Part shown: positions 19,510 through 28,855 of the stretch, in pieces
How the letters are laid out: the number at the start of each line of letters is the position of its first letter
Position numbering within the stretch: the stretch's first letter is position 1
Source of the DNA: Lujinxingia vulgaris
GTDB taxonomy: Bacteria; Myxococcota_A; Bradymonadia; Bradymonadales; Bradymonadaceae
Assembly: GCF_007997015.1 (NCBI RefSeq)
Contig: NZ_VOSM01000016.1
Location: 26,262-90,261 of the forward strand
Length of the DNA stretch: 64,000 nt
Reading direction: 5' to 3'
The notes under the pieces: model-generated
The model's database searches: none
What the model was told of the DNA's origin: nothing
Seen by the model: only the letters and a program-made list of their open reading frames with translations
Translations under genes and position numbers: made by a program

Positions 19510-19832
19510 CGGGTGCCTTTTTAAGAGGTCCAGCGGCGGCGCAGGATAACGATTGTGCCGGGGCGTCGCAACGCCACCGTTTTGAGCAGGCGTTGTTTGC
19601 GCGATGCGCCCCCGGCTGGCGAGGCCCGGAGCTGTCGTCGAGGTCGCGTCTGCTGCATGGAGCGCATGCCTGGGCGGCGTTGCAATGCCCCGGCGATGCG
19701 ATAGCATCTTCGGGGTGTTGCGCCTCGCCAGCGTCACGCTTCGCGTTGCATCCGTCGCCGTCGCGTTTTGCTCCGGGCGTAGTAAGTCTTAACCCGTCGA
19801 AAGTCGAGCCTTTTTCAGCCCCTCAGACGTCC
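19510..19832. other. Divergent intergenic region upstream of recX
   Basis: About 320 bp between the small membrane protein gene and the recX-like coding region. An open frame on the plus strand runs through it and joins recX, but its composition is not conserved-looking and it overlaps the opposite gene, so I do not count it. Short GC-rich inverted motifs are present; I see no clear promoter. Confidence 0.4.
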
Positions 19833-20300
19833 TTGAAATCAGAACCGAAAGAGCACACGCGCGAGGATGTGGAGGCGGCAGCTTACCGTTTTCTGGCGCG
19901 CCGCGATCATGCCTGCGGGGAGCTTCGCCAGAAGTTGGGTCGCTACGACTTTGAGGAGGCGCTGGTCGAAGAGGTGCTCTCGGAGCTTGTGGATCGGGGT
20001 TACCTCGATGATGAGCGTTTTGCCGAGACCCAGGGGCAGGCGCTGGCGCGTAAGGGCTGGGGGCCGGCGCAGATCGCCCATCGCCTGCGCCAGCGCGGGG
20101 TGGATTCGGTGCATATCGACGCGGTGCTCGACCTGGTGGAGGCCGAGACGAGCTGGACGGTGCGGGCCTCGGAGTATTTGCGCGGGAAGTTTGGGGCGCC
20201 CGGGCAGTTGGATGAACGCACGCAGCGGCGCGCCTTTCGCCATATGGTCTACCGCGGCTATGCGCCCGGAGTGGTGCGGCGGCTGCTTTTTGACGCTTGA
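19833..20300 (+). CDS. recX: Regulatory protein RecX
   Basis: About 155 residues with the three helical repeats of RecX: AAYRFLARRDHACGELRQKL, LVDRGYLDDERFAETQGQALARKGWGP and AQIAHRLRQRGV, then the C-terminal RRAFRHMVYRGYAPGVVRRLL. RecX binds RecA filaments and limits recombinase activity. No good ATG exists near the conserved region; the TTG at 19833 is my best start and gives a normal family length, but a GTG at 19869 or an upstream start is possible. No recA lies nearby. Confidence 0.82.
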   Translation: MKSEPKEHTREDVEAAAYRFLARRDHACGELRQKLGRYDFEEALVEEVLSELVDRGYLDDERFAETQGQALARKGWGPAQIAHRLRQRGVDSVHIDAVLDLVEAETSWTVRASEYLRGKFGAPGQLDERTQRRAFRHMVYRGYAPGVVRRLLFDA

Positions 20301-20452
20301 GCGAGCGCGCGCGCCGGACTATGCCGGGCGCTCCCGCGTTGCGTCGTCTGCCTGGACGGCGCGAGGTTGGGAGTTGAGGGCGGCGCGCGCTGCGCCGCCG
20401 AGGTTGTTTCTGGAGGCCCCCAAAGCCTTCGCTTGAGACGTAGGACCCCACG

Positions 20453-21391
20453 ATGTCGAGCGCGTTTACCCTCGGGTTTGTGCTGGCGCTGGCCTCAGCG
20501 AGCTGCTGGGCGGTGCTGGATATCTCCCGCAAGAAGCTGGGCGTGAAGATGAGCGCCACCGGCGCCGTCGCCGGCCTGATGCTTTTGCACCTGGTCTACA
20601 TCAACCCCGTGCTACTCGCCGGCAGCCTCACCCAGGTGGAGGGGGCGCTCGGGGAGTCGTTGCTGGCGGGGTATCCGCAGGTGCCGCTCGCGTATCTGCT
20701 GCCGACCTCGGTGTCGGTGCTGATGAACCTGGCGGCGAACTTTTTGTTTTTGCGCGCGGTGCAGATCTCTCCCTTAAGCCTGACGACGCCTTATCTGGCG
20801 TTTACACCGGTGTTTACGGCGATCACCGGCCTGATCTTTCTGGGGCAGGTGCCCTCGGGTTACGGCTGGGCGGGAATCGCGATCGTGTGTGTGGGCGCCT
20901 TCTTTATGAACCCGGGCAACAAAGAAGACGGCCCGCTGGCGCCCTTAAAGGCCCTGTGGACCGAGCGGGGCAGCGCCTTCATGCTGATCGTGGCGATGAT
21001 CTGGAGCATCACCCCGATCCTCGATAAGAGCGCGGCCGATATGACCAGCCCCATCTGGCATACGATGGTGCTGGCCGGCGGGGTGGGCACGATCTTCGCG
21101 CTGAGCCGGCGCGTGCGCGACGGGAGCTTTGGTCCGCTGATCACCGAGTTTAAGTCCACGCCGCGCTGGCTGGCCCTGGGGGGCTTCTTCGCCGTGGGCG
21201 CGATGGCCTTTCAGCTGAGCGCCTACGCCTTTATCGACGTGGCCTATGTGGAGACGGTCAAACGCGCGGTGGGGGTGAGTGCGGCGATCGCCGCCGGATA
21301 CTTCTTCTTTGGCGAGCGCAATATCACGCGTCGGCTGGTGGGCGCGGCGGTGATGTGTGTGGGTGTGGCGATGATCTTGATGGCGGGATGA
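20453..21391 (+). CDS. EamA/DMT-family transporter
   Basis: A 312-residue inner-membrane protein with ten hydrophobic segments in two repeated EamA halves. LSLTTPYLAFTPVFTAITGLIFLGQ is the typical end of the first half, and VETVKRAVGVSAAIAAGYFFFGE the matching end of the second. The superfamily exports amino acids, sugars or metabolites; the substrate cannot be predicted. The ATG at 20453 has AGGA upstream. It is a single gene 150 bp after recX. Confidence 0.88.
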   Translation: MSSAFTLGFVLALASASCWAVLDISRKKLGVKMSATGAVAGLMLLHLVYINPVLLAGSLTQVEGALGESLLAGYPQVPLAYLLPTSVSVLMNLAANFLFLRAVQISPLSLTTPYLAFTPVFTAITGLIFLGQVPSGYGWAGIAIVCVGAFFMNPGNKEDGPLAPLKALWTERGSAFMLIVAMIWSITPILDKSAADMTSPIWHTMVLAGGVGTIFALSRRVRDGSFGPLITEFKSTPRWLALGGFFAVGAMAFQLSAYAFIDVAYVETVKRAVGVSAAIAAGYFFFGERNITRRLVGAAVMCVGVAMILMAG

Positions 21392-21536
21392 CGCGGTCTA
21401 CAACGTGTAACACGCCCTAAGTGGGCGCGTTTTGTGGACTTTCGTGACATCTGTGTGGCGGTGTGTGAACATCTGTTGAAATGTAGGAGACGAGATCGTT
21501 ACACTCATGACACGTCAGGAAGCTAAGGGAGAGAAG

Positions 21537-22478
21537 ATGCACCTGCCTCGCGGTGGTTGGAGCGCGTCGGGGGCGCTGTGTGTGTTGGGAGCGATCGTCA
21601 TCGCGCTGGGTGGGTGCGGCAGCGATGAGGTCGAGGGGCAGAGCTGCGATCCGGGAGAGCGGCTCAACCCGGTGAGCGGGCGCTGTGTGGAAGATGTGCG
21701 CAGCGGCCCCGGCGCAGATGCCGGCGAAGATGCGGACGCGGGTGGGGACGACGCCGGCAACCTCCCCGACGCCGGCGAGGATGCGGACGCGGGTGGGGAC
21801 GAAGACACCTGCGCGCTGGATATGGACCTTCAGTCCGAGGCGGTCTGCCAGTTTTACGCCCACTCGGCCTCGATGCTTTACCTGATCGACCCCTTCCGGC
21901 TGACGATCGAGGAGGTGCGTTCGGTGCCCGAGGGGCTTTTTGATATTGACACTCACCCCGACGGCCGGCTCTTTGGCATCACGCCCGAGGGGCTTTACCG
22001 CTTCGACGCCAGCGCCGAGAGCTGGGAGTTGATGGAGCCGCTCTCCGGCCTGGCCAACCCCAACGGTTTATGTATCGACACCGGCGGACAGGGCTATCTG
22101 ACCTCCTACGATGAGCTCTACACCGTGGACCTGGAGAGCGGGGCGGTGGCGCTGGTCGGTGAGACCGGCGGGGGCTTTAGCTCCAGCGGCGACTGCGTCA
22201 TCGATAAGGGAAACACGATCCTCATGAGCAGCGCGCCGCGCGGCTTCAGTCAGGACGATGAGCTGGTGTGGCTCAACGGCGACACCGGCGAGGGAAGCCT
22301 GCGCGGTCGCACCGGCCACGCCGACATCTACGGTTTGACGGCGGCGTGGGGGATCTTGTTTGGCACCACTGGCGAGGGGAAGTTGTTGCGCATCAACCCC
22401 GCGACAGGCGTGGCCGATGAGCTGCACGATTTTGGCGATATTGTGTTCAACGGCGCGGCGAGCTCGCCGGCGCGTTGA
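21537..22478 (+). CDS. Secreted lipoprotein with beta-propeller-like repeats
   Basis: A 313-residue protein with signal peptide and lipobox (IVIALGGC). An acidic linker carries two copies of DAGEDADAGGD. The C-terminal 220 residues have recurrent blades such as LYLIDPFRLTIEEV, LYRFDASAESWELME, LYTVDLESGAVALVG and LLRINPATGVADEL, the WD/YVTN-type pattern of a beta-propeller. It should be lipid-anchored at the surface. The ATG at 21537 is chosen because GGGAGAG (21527-21533) precedes it. The binding partner is unknown. Confidence 0.75.
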   Translation: MHLPRGGWSASGALCVLGAIVIALGGCGSDEVEGQSCDPGERLNPVSGRCVEDVRSGPGADAGEDADAGGDDAGNLPDAGEDADAGGDEDTCALDMDLQSEAVCQFYAHSASMLYLIDPFRLTIEEVRSVPEGLFDIDTHPDGRLFGITPEGLYRFDASAESWELMEPLSGLANPNGLCIDTGGQGYLTSYDELYTVDLESGAVALVGETGGGFSSSGDCVIDKGNTILMSSAPRGFSQDDELVWLNGDTGEGSLRGRTGHADIYGLTAAWGILFGTTGEGKLLRINPATGVADELHDFGDIVFNGAASSPAR

Positions 22479-22507
22479 TGGGCCGATAAAAAACGTTGTG
22501 AGACATG

Positions 22508-22544
22508 AAAAAGCCGCCGCGCCCGAGGGTGCGGCGGCTTTTTT
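22508..22544. terminator. Bidirectional terminator between convergent genes
   Basis: Stem GCCGCCGC (22513-22520) pairs with GCGGCGGC (22531-22538), flanked by A5 and T6. It lies between the convergent genes ending at 22478 and 22571. Confidence 0.88.
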
Positions 22545-22570
22545 GTGGCTTCAGAGCTGAGCGTTGAGGC

Positions 22571-25500
22571 TTAGTTGACGCGCTCGATGGAGACCTTGCC
22601 GTGGCCGAGGTTGAACGCGGCCTCACTCACGGTAGATGCGCCGGCGCTGAACGAGCCGCCGCCCCCGCCGCCGTAGTTGTCGCTGGTGCCGCCGCCCCCG
22701 CCGGAGTAGCCCCCGCCGCCGGCGCCGCCGCAACCGCCGGCACCGCCGCCCCCGCCGAAGCCGCCGAAGCCGTTTTCAGGGGTGTAGCAGCCGCGCGCGC
22801 CGAAGGCGCCGCTCACGAAGCTTCCGCCGCCCTGGGTGCGGTCAGGGTCGAGTTCAAGGGGCAGATACTCCACGCCGGCCGAGGCGGTGACGCTGGGCGA
22901 GCAGCCGCCGGTGAAGGTGCGTGTGCCGCTCTGGCCGTGGGAGTAGAAGCCGCCGCCGGCGCCGCCGGGGTAGCTGTTGGTGGTGGCTGCGCCGCCGTTT
23001 CCGTTGGTGCCGCCGGCCGGGCCGCCGCCGTTGCCGGCGCTGCCCTCCGGGGTGGTCTGGCCGCCGATGCCAAGCGCGTTGCCCCCGGTATACACGCTGC
23101 AACCTCCCGGGCTTCCGCCGCCGCCGGCGACGAGCAGCGGCTCATCGTTGAGCACGACGAAGGTGCCGCCGCCCCCGCCCCATTCGTAGCCCGACGAGGC
23201 GATGCCGCCCATCTGGCCGACGGCAATGACGAGCTCTTCGCCAGCCTCCAGCTCAAACTCGGCCTGGATGCGGGCGCCGCGGCTCTGGTGGTCGGCGTTG
23301 GCGCCGCCGCTGGCCGCGCCCAGTGCTTCGATGCGGTAGGTGCCGGAGGTGGGCACGCTCCAGCGCTGCATGCCGGCGGCCACCGTGACGCTGCGCGGGG
23401 CGTAGATGTTGGCGTCGGCGTAGGTCGTGTCGCAGGCGGCCTGCTCGGGGCCAAAACGCCCGGAGGTGTTGCAGGTGTCGAAGACCAGCGGCAGGGGTTC
23501 AAAGATGGTGAGGTCCCAGGAGGCGCTGGTCGCGGCCAGGCTCAGCTGGCAGCTGACGGCGCCGACCGGGCCGCCGGGGTAATAAAGCTGAAGCGACTGC
23601 CCGGCTTCAACCAGAGCGCTGGAGGTGGCCGGGCCGCCGTCGACGAGCAGCCCGCAGGGGCCGCTGACCGTGGCGACGACCCGGCCCTCAAAGCCCGCGG
23701 CGACCACGGCGTCGGAGGTGATCTCGGCGTCGGCTGGCACGCTGGCGTCAACGAAGCTGAAGGCCGCGGGCTGGCCGCCCTCGCGCACCTGGATGGCCAC
23801 AGAACCCGTGCTCAGCGCGCCCTGACCGTCGCTGACCTCATAGCTGATCGTGGCGGTGTAGGCTTCGCCGATGTTGAGCGCGCTTAAGGTGGCCGCGTCG
23901 CCGGAGGGGCTCAGTGAGGCGGCGGCGTGGTCGACCGACCAGGCCACCGAGGTGGCGTCGCCGTCGGCGTCTTCGATGCTCAGCTGCACCTCGGCCGGCT
24001 CGCCGGGGAGGATGGAGGCCGGGGCGCGCACCTGCACGATCTGCGGGGCGCGGTTGGGGTAGGTGGACACACGCAGGCTCACCGAGGTGGTCGCGCCGTG
24101 CGCATCTTCCAGGCGCGCGGTGATGAGGCTTGAGGCGTCGCGCACCGACGAGGTCTGCACCATTCCCTGGCCCGGCGCGGTGGTGCCGACCAGGAAGTTC
24201 GGATCGCTGCTCTCCCAGACGACCATGAAGTCGTCGCCGTCGGGATCTTCGGCGTCAATGGTCAGCGCAATCGACTCGCCGGCCTGCGCGATGATGCGGT
24301 CGGCGTAGAAGGCGTTGACCTGCGGGGCGCGGTTGGAGCGGGTGCCGATGGTGGCGCTGGCCGAGCTCTGCGCCTGACCGTCGGAGACGGTGACGGTGAG
24401 CTGCTCAAAGACGTCGTACTGCTCGGGGGTTTGCACGCGCACCGACGCGGCGTCCTGGCCCTCGATGATCGTCCAGCCTGCGGGGATGCTCCAGCTGTAG
24501 GTCAGCGCGTCAGCGTCGGCGTCGGTGGCGACCACGGAGGCTTCCACAACATCTCCCGGGGCGACGAGTGAGGTCGCGACGACGAGCTCGGCGATGGCCG
24601 GGGCCTGGTTGCGCAGCGTGTGCACGCCGATGGCATACGACGCTTCGCCGCCGGCGCTGTCGCTTACCGTGACCACCACCTGGCCCGACTCGCCAGAGGT
24701 CGCCGGGGCTTGCAGGTGCGGCGAGTTGGCCGGGTGGCCTTCGGTTAAGAGGGTCCAGCCGGCGGGTACCGACCAGGCGTAGCTCAGCTCCAGGGCGTGG
24801 GGGTGGGAGGCGTCGACCGAAAGTTCGATCTCCCCGCCGCGCACCACCTGGTCGGGCTGGGCCGAGGCCAGCGCGATGCTCGGGCCGGGGTTGGCCATGG
24901 TCGATACGATGATCTCGGCGCGCGCGCTCTTGCCGGCCTCATTGCTCACATCCACGCGGAAGGTCGCCGACTGCTGGTAGCCAGCCGGCGCGGTGATGGT
25001 GGGGCGGCGCAGGCTCGCGTCGTCGATCTGCCAACCCGCCGGGCCGCTCCAGGCGTAGCTCAAGTCACCGCCTTCCGGGTCGCTGGCGATGACGGAGAGG
25101 CGAGTGGTGGAGGAGGGGATGAGGCTGGAGAGATCGGTGTTGATGGAGGTGATCAGCGGAGCTCCCAGGGTGCGGGTCTGCACGGTGGTCTGAGCGCTGG
25201 TGCTGGCGCCAGCGGCGTCGGTGACGGTGAGGGTGAGCGCGCCGCTGACGCCTTCGGCCTGCGGTGCACGCAAGAGAGGTTGGCCGACGGGGCGGCTGGC
25301 CGTGATGACCTCCCAACCTTCGGGGGCCTCCCAGGCGTAGGTCAAGGAGGCGGCGTCTTCGAAGCGGTGCGACGCGCTGGCCTCAACCTCCAGAAGTTCG
25401 CCCGGCTCGGCCACCGGTGGGGTGACGATGAGCGAGGTGATGCGCGGGCCTTCATTGGCCTCGGTGCTCACCACGATCTCGGCGCGATCTTCGACGCCGT

Positions 25501-26653
25501 AGCGGTCGCTCACAATCAGCTCCACGCGCGCCGAGGCGCCGTAGACCTGCGGGGCAACCACCTCGATGGTGGGGCCGATGATGGTGTCGCTCTCCCAGCC
25601 TTCGGGGAGCATCCATTCGTAGAGGAGGTCTTCATCCCAGCCATCGGCGTCGACTGCGCTGGCGACGAGCTCCAGGGTGGCGCCGGGGGCCACACGCGCG
25701 GGCACGGCGACCAGGCTGCGCACCCGCGGGCCGTTGTTGGCAGCGGTGCTCAGGTTAAGTTCTTGCGTGGCTTCAGCGCCGAAAGGATCGCGGACCACGG
25801 CCACCACCGCCGCGCTGGCCGAGGGCTGGTCCGGGGCGCTGACCTGCACGGCAAAAGGATCGTTCTCGTCGACGCTCAGCACCCAGCCTTCGGGGGCGCT
25901 GAAGGCCACCGTCAGAGCGTCCTCATCCGCGTCTTCGGCCACCACGCGCACCATCGACTCGCCGCCGGGGGCCAGTGAGGCGGGATCGGCCGACATGCTC
26001 AAAATGATTGGGGCGGCGTTGGTGCGCGTGCTCAAACTCAGCGCCGCGCTCGACTCACCGCCGCGCCCGTCGCTGACCACCACGCGAAGTTCGCCGCTGA
26101 CGCCAAAGCCCTCCGGGGCCATCACGCTCACCGCCGCGCCGGAGGCATCGCCGGCGTCGACCACAAAGCCTTCGGAGGCTTCCCAGGCGTAGCTGAGCGC
26201 GTCGCCGTTGGCGTCGACGGCGTCGACCTCCACCATCACCGACTCCCCGGGGAGGAGCACGTCGCGCTCGGCGCTGAACTCGAGGATCTCGGGCGCGGCG
26301 TTGACGCGCGAGAGGATCAGGCTGACCTCGACCTCCTCATCTTCGACGACCTCGACCTCCTGCTGCTGCGGCTCATAACCCTCCAGCGACGCCACGACCA
26401 GGCGGTTGCCGGTGGCCACGGTGAAGCTGAAGCTGCCGTCGGCTTCGGTGAGCGCGTGCGCTGCGCCCACCTCCACGCGCACCCCGGAGGCGTCGGCGCT
26501 GTCGTCCAGCGTGACCTGCCCGACGATGGTACCGGTCGGCGGCGACTGCAACTCGCCAGGGGTGTCATCCGGGGCTCCGCACCCCAGGCCAACGCCGACG
26601 ACGAGCAAGCTCGTGACCGGCCACAATGTCCAATGCAGGCGTACGACGTGCAT
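22571..26653 (-). CDS. Giant lipoprotein: PKD/cadherin-like repeats plus ALK-like glycine-rich domain
   Basis: A 1360-residue lipoprotein (lipobox VGLGC). Module order: a carboxypeptidase regulatory-like domain (about 30-110; GTIVGQVTLDDS ... LEGYEPQQQEVEV); roughly ten repeats of about 90-100 residues, each with P.I.S...., LSYAW/LTYSW and a closing VSDGxG-type turn, as in PKD and cadherin-like Ig folds; then a C-terminal domain of about 260 residues, very rich in Gly (WGGGGGTFVVL, GAGGGGYSGGGGG), with Cys pairs and aromatic anchors. The last domain resembles the glycine-rich domain of ALK/LTK receptors. The ATG at 26653 has AAGGAG 7 bases upstream. It should be a long surface stalk with a binding head. 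The gene at 26930-28669 is a shorter relative. Confidence 0.82.
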   Translation of the reverse strand: MHVVRLHWTLWPVTSLLVVGVGLGCGAPDDTPGELQSPPTGTIVGQVTLDDSADASGVRVEVGAAHALTEADGSFSFTVATGNRLVVASLEGYEPQQQEVEVVEDEEVEVSLILSRVNAAPEILEFSAERDVLLPGESVMVEVDAVDANGDALSYAWEASEGFVVDAGDASGAAVSVMAPEGFGVSGELRVVVSDGRGGESSAALSLSTRTNAAPIILSMSADPASLAPGGESMVRVVAEDADEDALTVAFSAPEGWVLSVDENDPFAVQVSAPDQPSASAAVVAVVRDPFGAEATQELNLSTAANNGPRVRSLVAVPARVAPGATLELVASAVDADGWDEDLLYEWMLPEGWESDTIIGPTIEVVAPQVYGASARVELIVSDRYGVEDRAEIVVSTEANEGPRITSLIVTPPVAEPGELLEVEASASHRFEDAASLTYAWEAPEGWEVITASRPVGQPLLRAPQAEGVSGALTLTVTDAAGASTSAQTTVQTRTLGAPLITSINTDLSSLIPSSTTRLSVIASDPEGGDLSYAWSGPAGWQIDDASLRRPTITAPAGYQQSATFRVDVSNEAGKSARAEIIVSTMANPGPSIALASAQPDQVVRGGEIELSVDASHPHALELSYAWSVPAGWTLLTEGHPANSPHLQAPATSGESGQVVVTVSDSAGGEASYAIGVHTLRNQAPAIAELVVATSLVAPGDVVEASVVATDADADALTYSWSIPAGWTIIEGQDAASVRVQTPEQYDVFEQLTVTVSDGQAQSSASATIGTRSNRAPQVNAFYADRIIAQAGESIALTIDAEDPDGDDFMVVWESSDPNFLVGTTAPGQGMVQTSSVRDASSLITARLEDAHGATTSVSLRVSTYPNRAPQIVQVRAPASILPGEPAEVQLSIEDADGDATSVAWSVDHAAASLSPSGDAATLSALNIGEAYTATISYEVSDGQGALSTGSVAIQVREGGQPAAFSFVDASVPADAEITSDAVVAAGFEGRVVATVSGPCGLLVDGGPATSSALVEAGQSLQLYYPGGPVGAVSCQLSLAATSASWDLTIFEPLPLVFDTCNTSGRFGPEQAACDTTYADANIYAPRSVTVAAGMQRWSVPTSGTYRIEALGAASGGANADHQSRGARIQAEFELEAGEELVIAVGQMGGIASSGYEWGGGGGTFVVLNDEPLLVAGGGGSPGGCSVYTGGNALGIGGQTTPEGSAGNGGGPAGGTNGNGGAATTNSYPGGAGGGFYSHGQSGTRTFTGGCSPSVTASAGVEYLPLELDPDRTQGGGSFVSGAFGARGCYTPENGFGGFGGGGGAGGCGGAGGGGYSGGGGGTSDNYGGGGGGSFSAGASTVSEAAFNLGHGKVSIERVN

Positions 26654-26844
26654 GGTGACGCTCCTTATCAAGAAGGAACGCCGGGCGTTGGGCGACCGGA
26701 CGTTCGGGTAGGGGGCAGCGGTGATGCGGGGTGGAACTCTTGTAACGTAACTTTACATTTCTGTTTGTGCAAATGCAGTCAAGAGGCTGGCGAGCATCAA
26801 CCTGAGAATCGATCGCGCCCGGGAGGGTTGGGATGAAGGGCATG

Positions 26845-26880
26845 AAAAAACCCGCAGCGCTTTGATGGCGCTGCGGGCTT
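26845..26880 (-). terminator. Rho-independent terminator
   Basis: Stem CCCGCAGCGC (26851-26860) pairs with GCGCTGCGGG (26868-26877), loop TTTGATG. On the minus strand it is followed by T6 (26850-26845). It ends the gene at 26930-28669. Confidence 0.85.
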
Positions 26881-26929
26881 CGATCTCGTCACGCGCCTGT
26901 GGCGTGGGAGAGGGGAGGTATGAAAAAGG

Positions 26930-28669
26930 TTAGATGCCGGGGATACGGATACGTGTCTCCCCGCGGGTGGTCTTGCCCACCGAGTTGGTGACTTCGACGG
27001 TCATGACAACGACTTCATCGGGGTTGCCGCCGAGGATCTCGGTGGTGCGAGCGTCGGGTGAGAGGATCACGACGCTCTCGCTGGTGGTGGTCCAGGCGTA
27101 GCTCAAATCACCGCCCTCCGGGTCGCGGGCCGAGACGGAGACCAGCGCGCTGTCTCCGAGATCCGCAGGAGAGATAGCGGTGATGCTGTTGATGATGGGC
27201 GCAGCATAGGTGCGGGTCTGCACCACGAGCGCCGCTTCAGCGGTGACGCCGGCCGAGTCGCTGACGGTCAGGCGCACGGTGCCGATGGCGCTCTCCTGGT
27301 CCGGGGCGCGCAGCGCGGGCTCATTCACCGGGCGGTTCTCGGTGATGACGCTGAATCCGCCGGTGGCCTCCCAGCTGTAGGTCAGCTCCTCCTCATAGGG
27401 GTGCGAGGCGATCGCCTCCAGAAACACCAGCTCGCCGGGGTTGGCGACCGGACGTGTGGTGATGAGGCTGGAGATGGTCGGTCCCTGGTTGGTCAGCGTG
27501 CTGACGACGAGCTCGGTCTGGTCGCTGGCGCCAAAGTCATCGCTGACGATCAGCGTGATGCGACCCGAGACGCCGTAGGCTTCGGGGGCGGTCAGGGTGG
27601 TCTGGGCGCCGACCACGCTGGAGACCTCCCAGCCTTCGGGCACGAGCCACTCGTAGAGGAGCGCGTCACCATCGGCGTCGGCCGCCGTGGCCTGAAGATC
27701 GAGGGTGGCGCCCGGGAGGACTTCGGCGGGAAGGGCGGTGGCCGACTGAATGCGGGGGGCCTGGTTCTGAGCGGTGCTCACGCTGAGCTGGGCGCTGGCT
27801 TCGGCGCCCTGGTCATCGCTGACCACCACCGAAAAGCTGCCGACTTCGCCGGGAGCATCGGGGGCGGTGGCCACCACGGTGGCCTGGTCGGTGGCGTCGA
27901 GCTCCCACCCTTCGGGGGCGCTCCAGGCGTAGGTGAGCGCGCCGCCCTCGGCGTCGCTGGCCGCGACGCTTAAGCTGACCTGCCCACCGCGCGCCACCAC
28001 CGGGGTATCCGCGCTGATCGAGGCGATCTGCGGCGCGGCGTTGCCCACGGTGCTCACACTCAGGCGCTCTTCGGCCTGGCGATCCGCGCTGTCGGTCACC
28101 GTGACCACAACCTCGCCAGCGGCGCCGGCTTCTTCGGGGGCGATCAGCGTGGCCGAGAAGGGATCTTCGGCGTCGGCCTCCACCTCAAAGCCGCCGGTGG
28201 CGCTCCAGCTCACGTCAAGCTGGCCGCCTTCCGGGTCGATGGCCTCTACGCGCACGCCCGTCTGCTCTCCGGGAGCAAGCGCGCTCACATCGGCGCTCAG
28301 GCTTACGATCTGCGGGCCGGCCGAGCGGGGCTCGAGCACCAGCTGCACGGCGTTATCCTGGCCGGCGATCACGGTGATGAAGGCCTCCGCCGGGCGGTAG
28401 CCCTCCAGGCTCGCGCTCACCAGCACCGCGCCGGCGCTCACGTCTTCAAAACGAAAGGAGCCATCTTCGGCGGTGGTCGTCGACCGGGCGCCCGTCTCCA
28501 CGAGCACCCCCTCCGGGGCTTCGCCGTCACTTAAGGAGACCATCCCCACGATGGCACCCTCTGTGGCTTGAGGCTCGTTGACGTCGGCGTCGGATCCGCA
28601 GGCGACAAGTCCGAGGGCAATGACGCCCGCAGCCAGGGCGCGCAGGCCAGAGGTCGCGTGATGAAACAT
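26930..28669 (-). CDS. PKD/cadherin-like repeat lipoprotein
   Basis: A 579-residue lipoprotein (lipobox LGLVAC). It begins with the same regulatory-like domain as the 1360-residue protein downstream (GAIVGMVSLSDGEAPEGVLVE; LEGYRPAEAF), then about five Ig-like repeats with the LTYAWSAPEGW and LLYEWLVPEGWEVSS patterns also found there. It lacks the glycine-rich head. The two are clear paralogues, adjacent and in the same direction, but a terminator separates them. GGAG lies 6 bases upstream of the ATG at 28669. Probably a surface protein; ligand unknown. Confidence 0.82.
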   Translation of the reverse strand: MFHHATSGLRALAAGVIALGLVACGSDADVNEPQATEGAIVGMVSLSDGEAPEGVLVETGARSTTTAEDGSFRFEDVSAGAVLVSASLEGYRPAEAFITVIAGQDNAVQLVLEPRSAGPQIVSLSADVSALAPGEQTGVRVEAIDPEGGQLDVSWSATGGFEVEADAEDPFSATLIAPEEAGAAGEVVVTVTDSADRQAEERLSVSTVGNAAPQIASISADTPVVARGGQVSLSVAASDAEGGALTYAWSAPEGWELDATDQATVVATAPDAPGEVGSFSVVVSDDQGAEASAQLSVSTAQNQAPRIQSATALPAEVLPGATLDLQATAADADGDALLYEWLVPEGWEVSSVVGAQTTLTAPEAYGVSGRITLIVSDDFGASDQTELVVSTLTNQGPTISSLITTRPVANPGELVFLEAIASHPYEEELTYSWEATGGFSVITENRPVNEPALRAPDQESAIGTVRLTVSDSAGVTAEAALVVQTRTYAAPIINSITAISPADLGDSALVSVSARDPEGGDLSYAWTTTSESVVILSPDARTTEILGGNPDEVVVMTVEVTNSVGKTTRGETRIRIPGI

Positions 28670-28855
28670 GATGTACTCCACCGTAATGTTAGGGGATTTC
28701 CGCAGGCACGGGGTGCGCGCCCAGACGGGATCACCTTGGAGAAAGGGGTGGAGAATGTCAATTCAGCTGTAAAATTACGAGGTTGGCGTACTTAAACCCC
28801 GCTCCCCTCCGCGCGGCCGACCTCCCCGGATCATTGCGAATCCGACGCCGAGGGG

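Noticed and set aside
22601..23887. Plus-strand ORF opposite the glycine-rich domain
   Set aside because: Ala-rich mirror of the Gly-rich coding strand; no start site or family.
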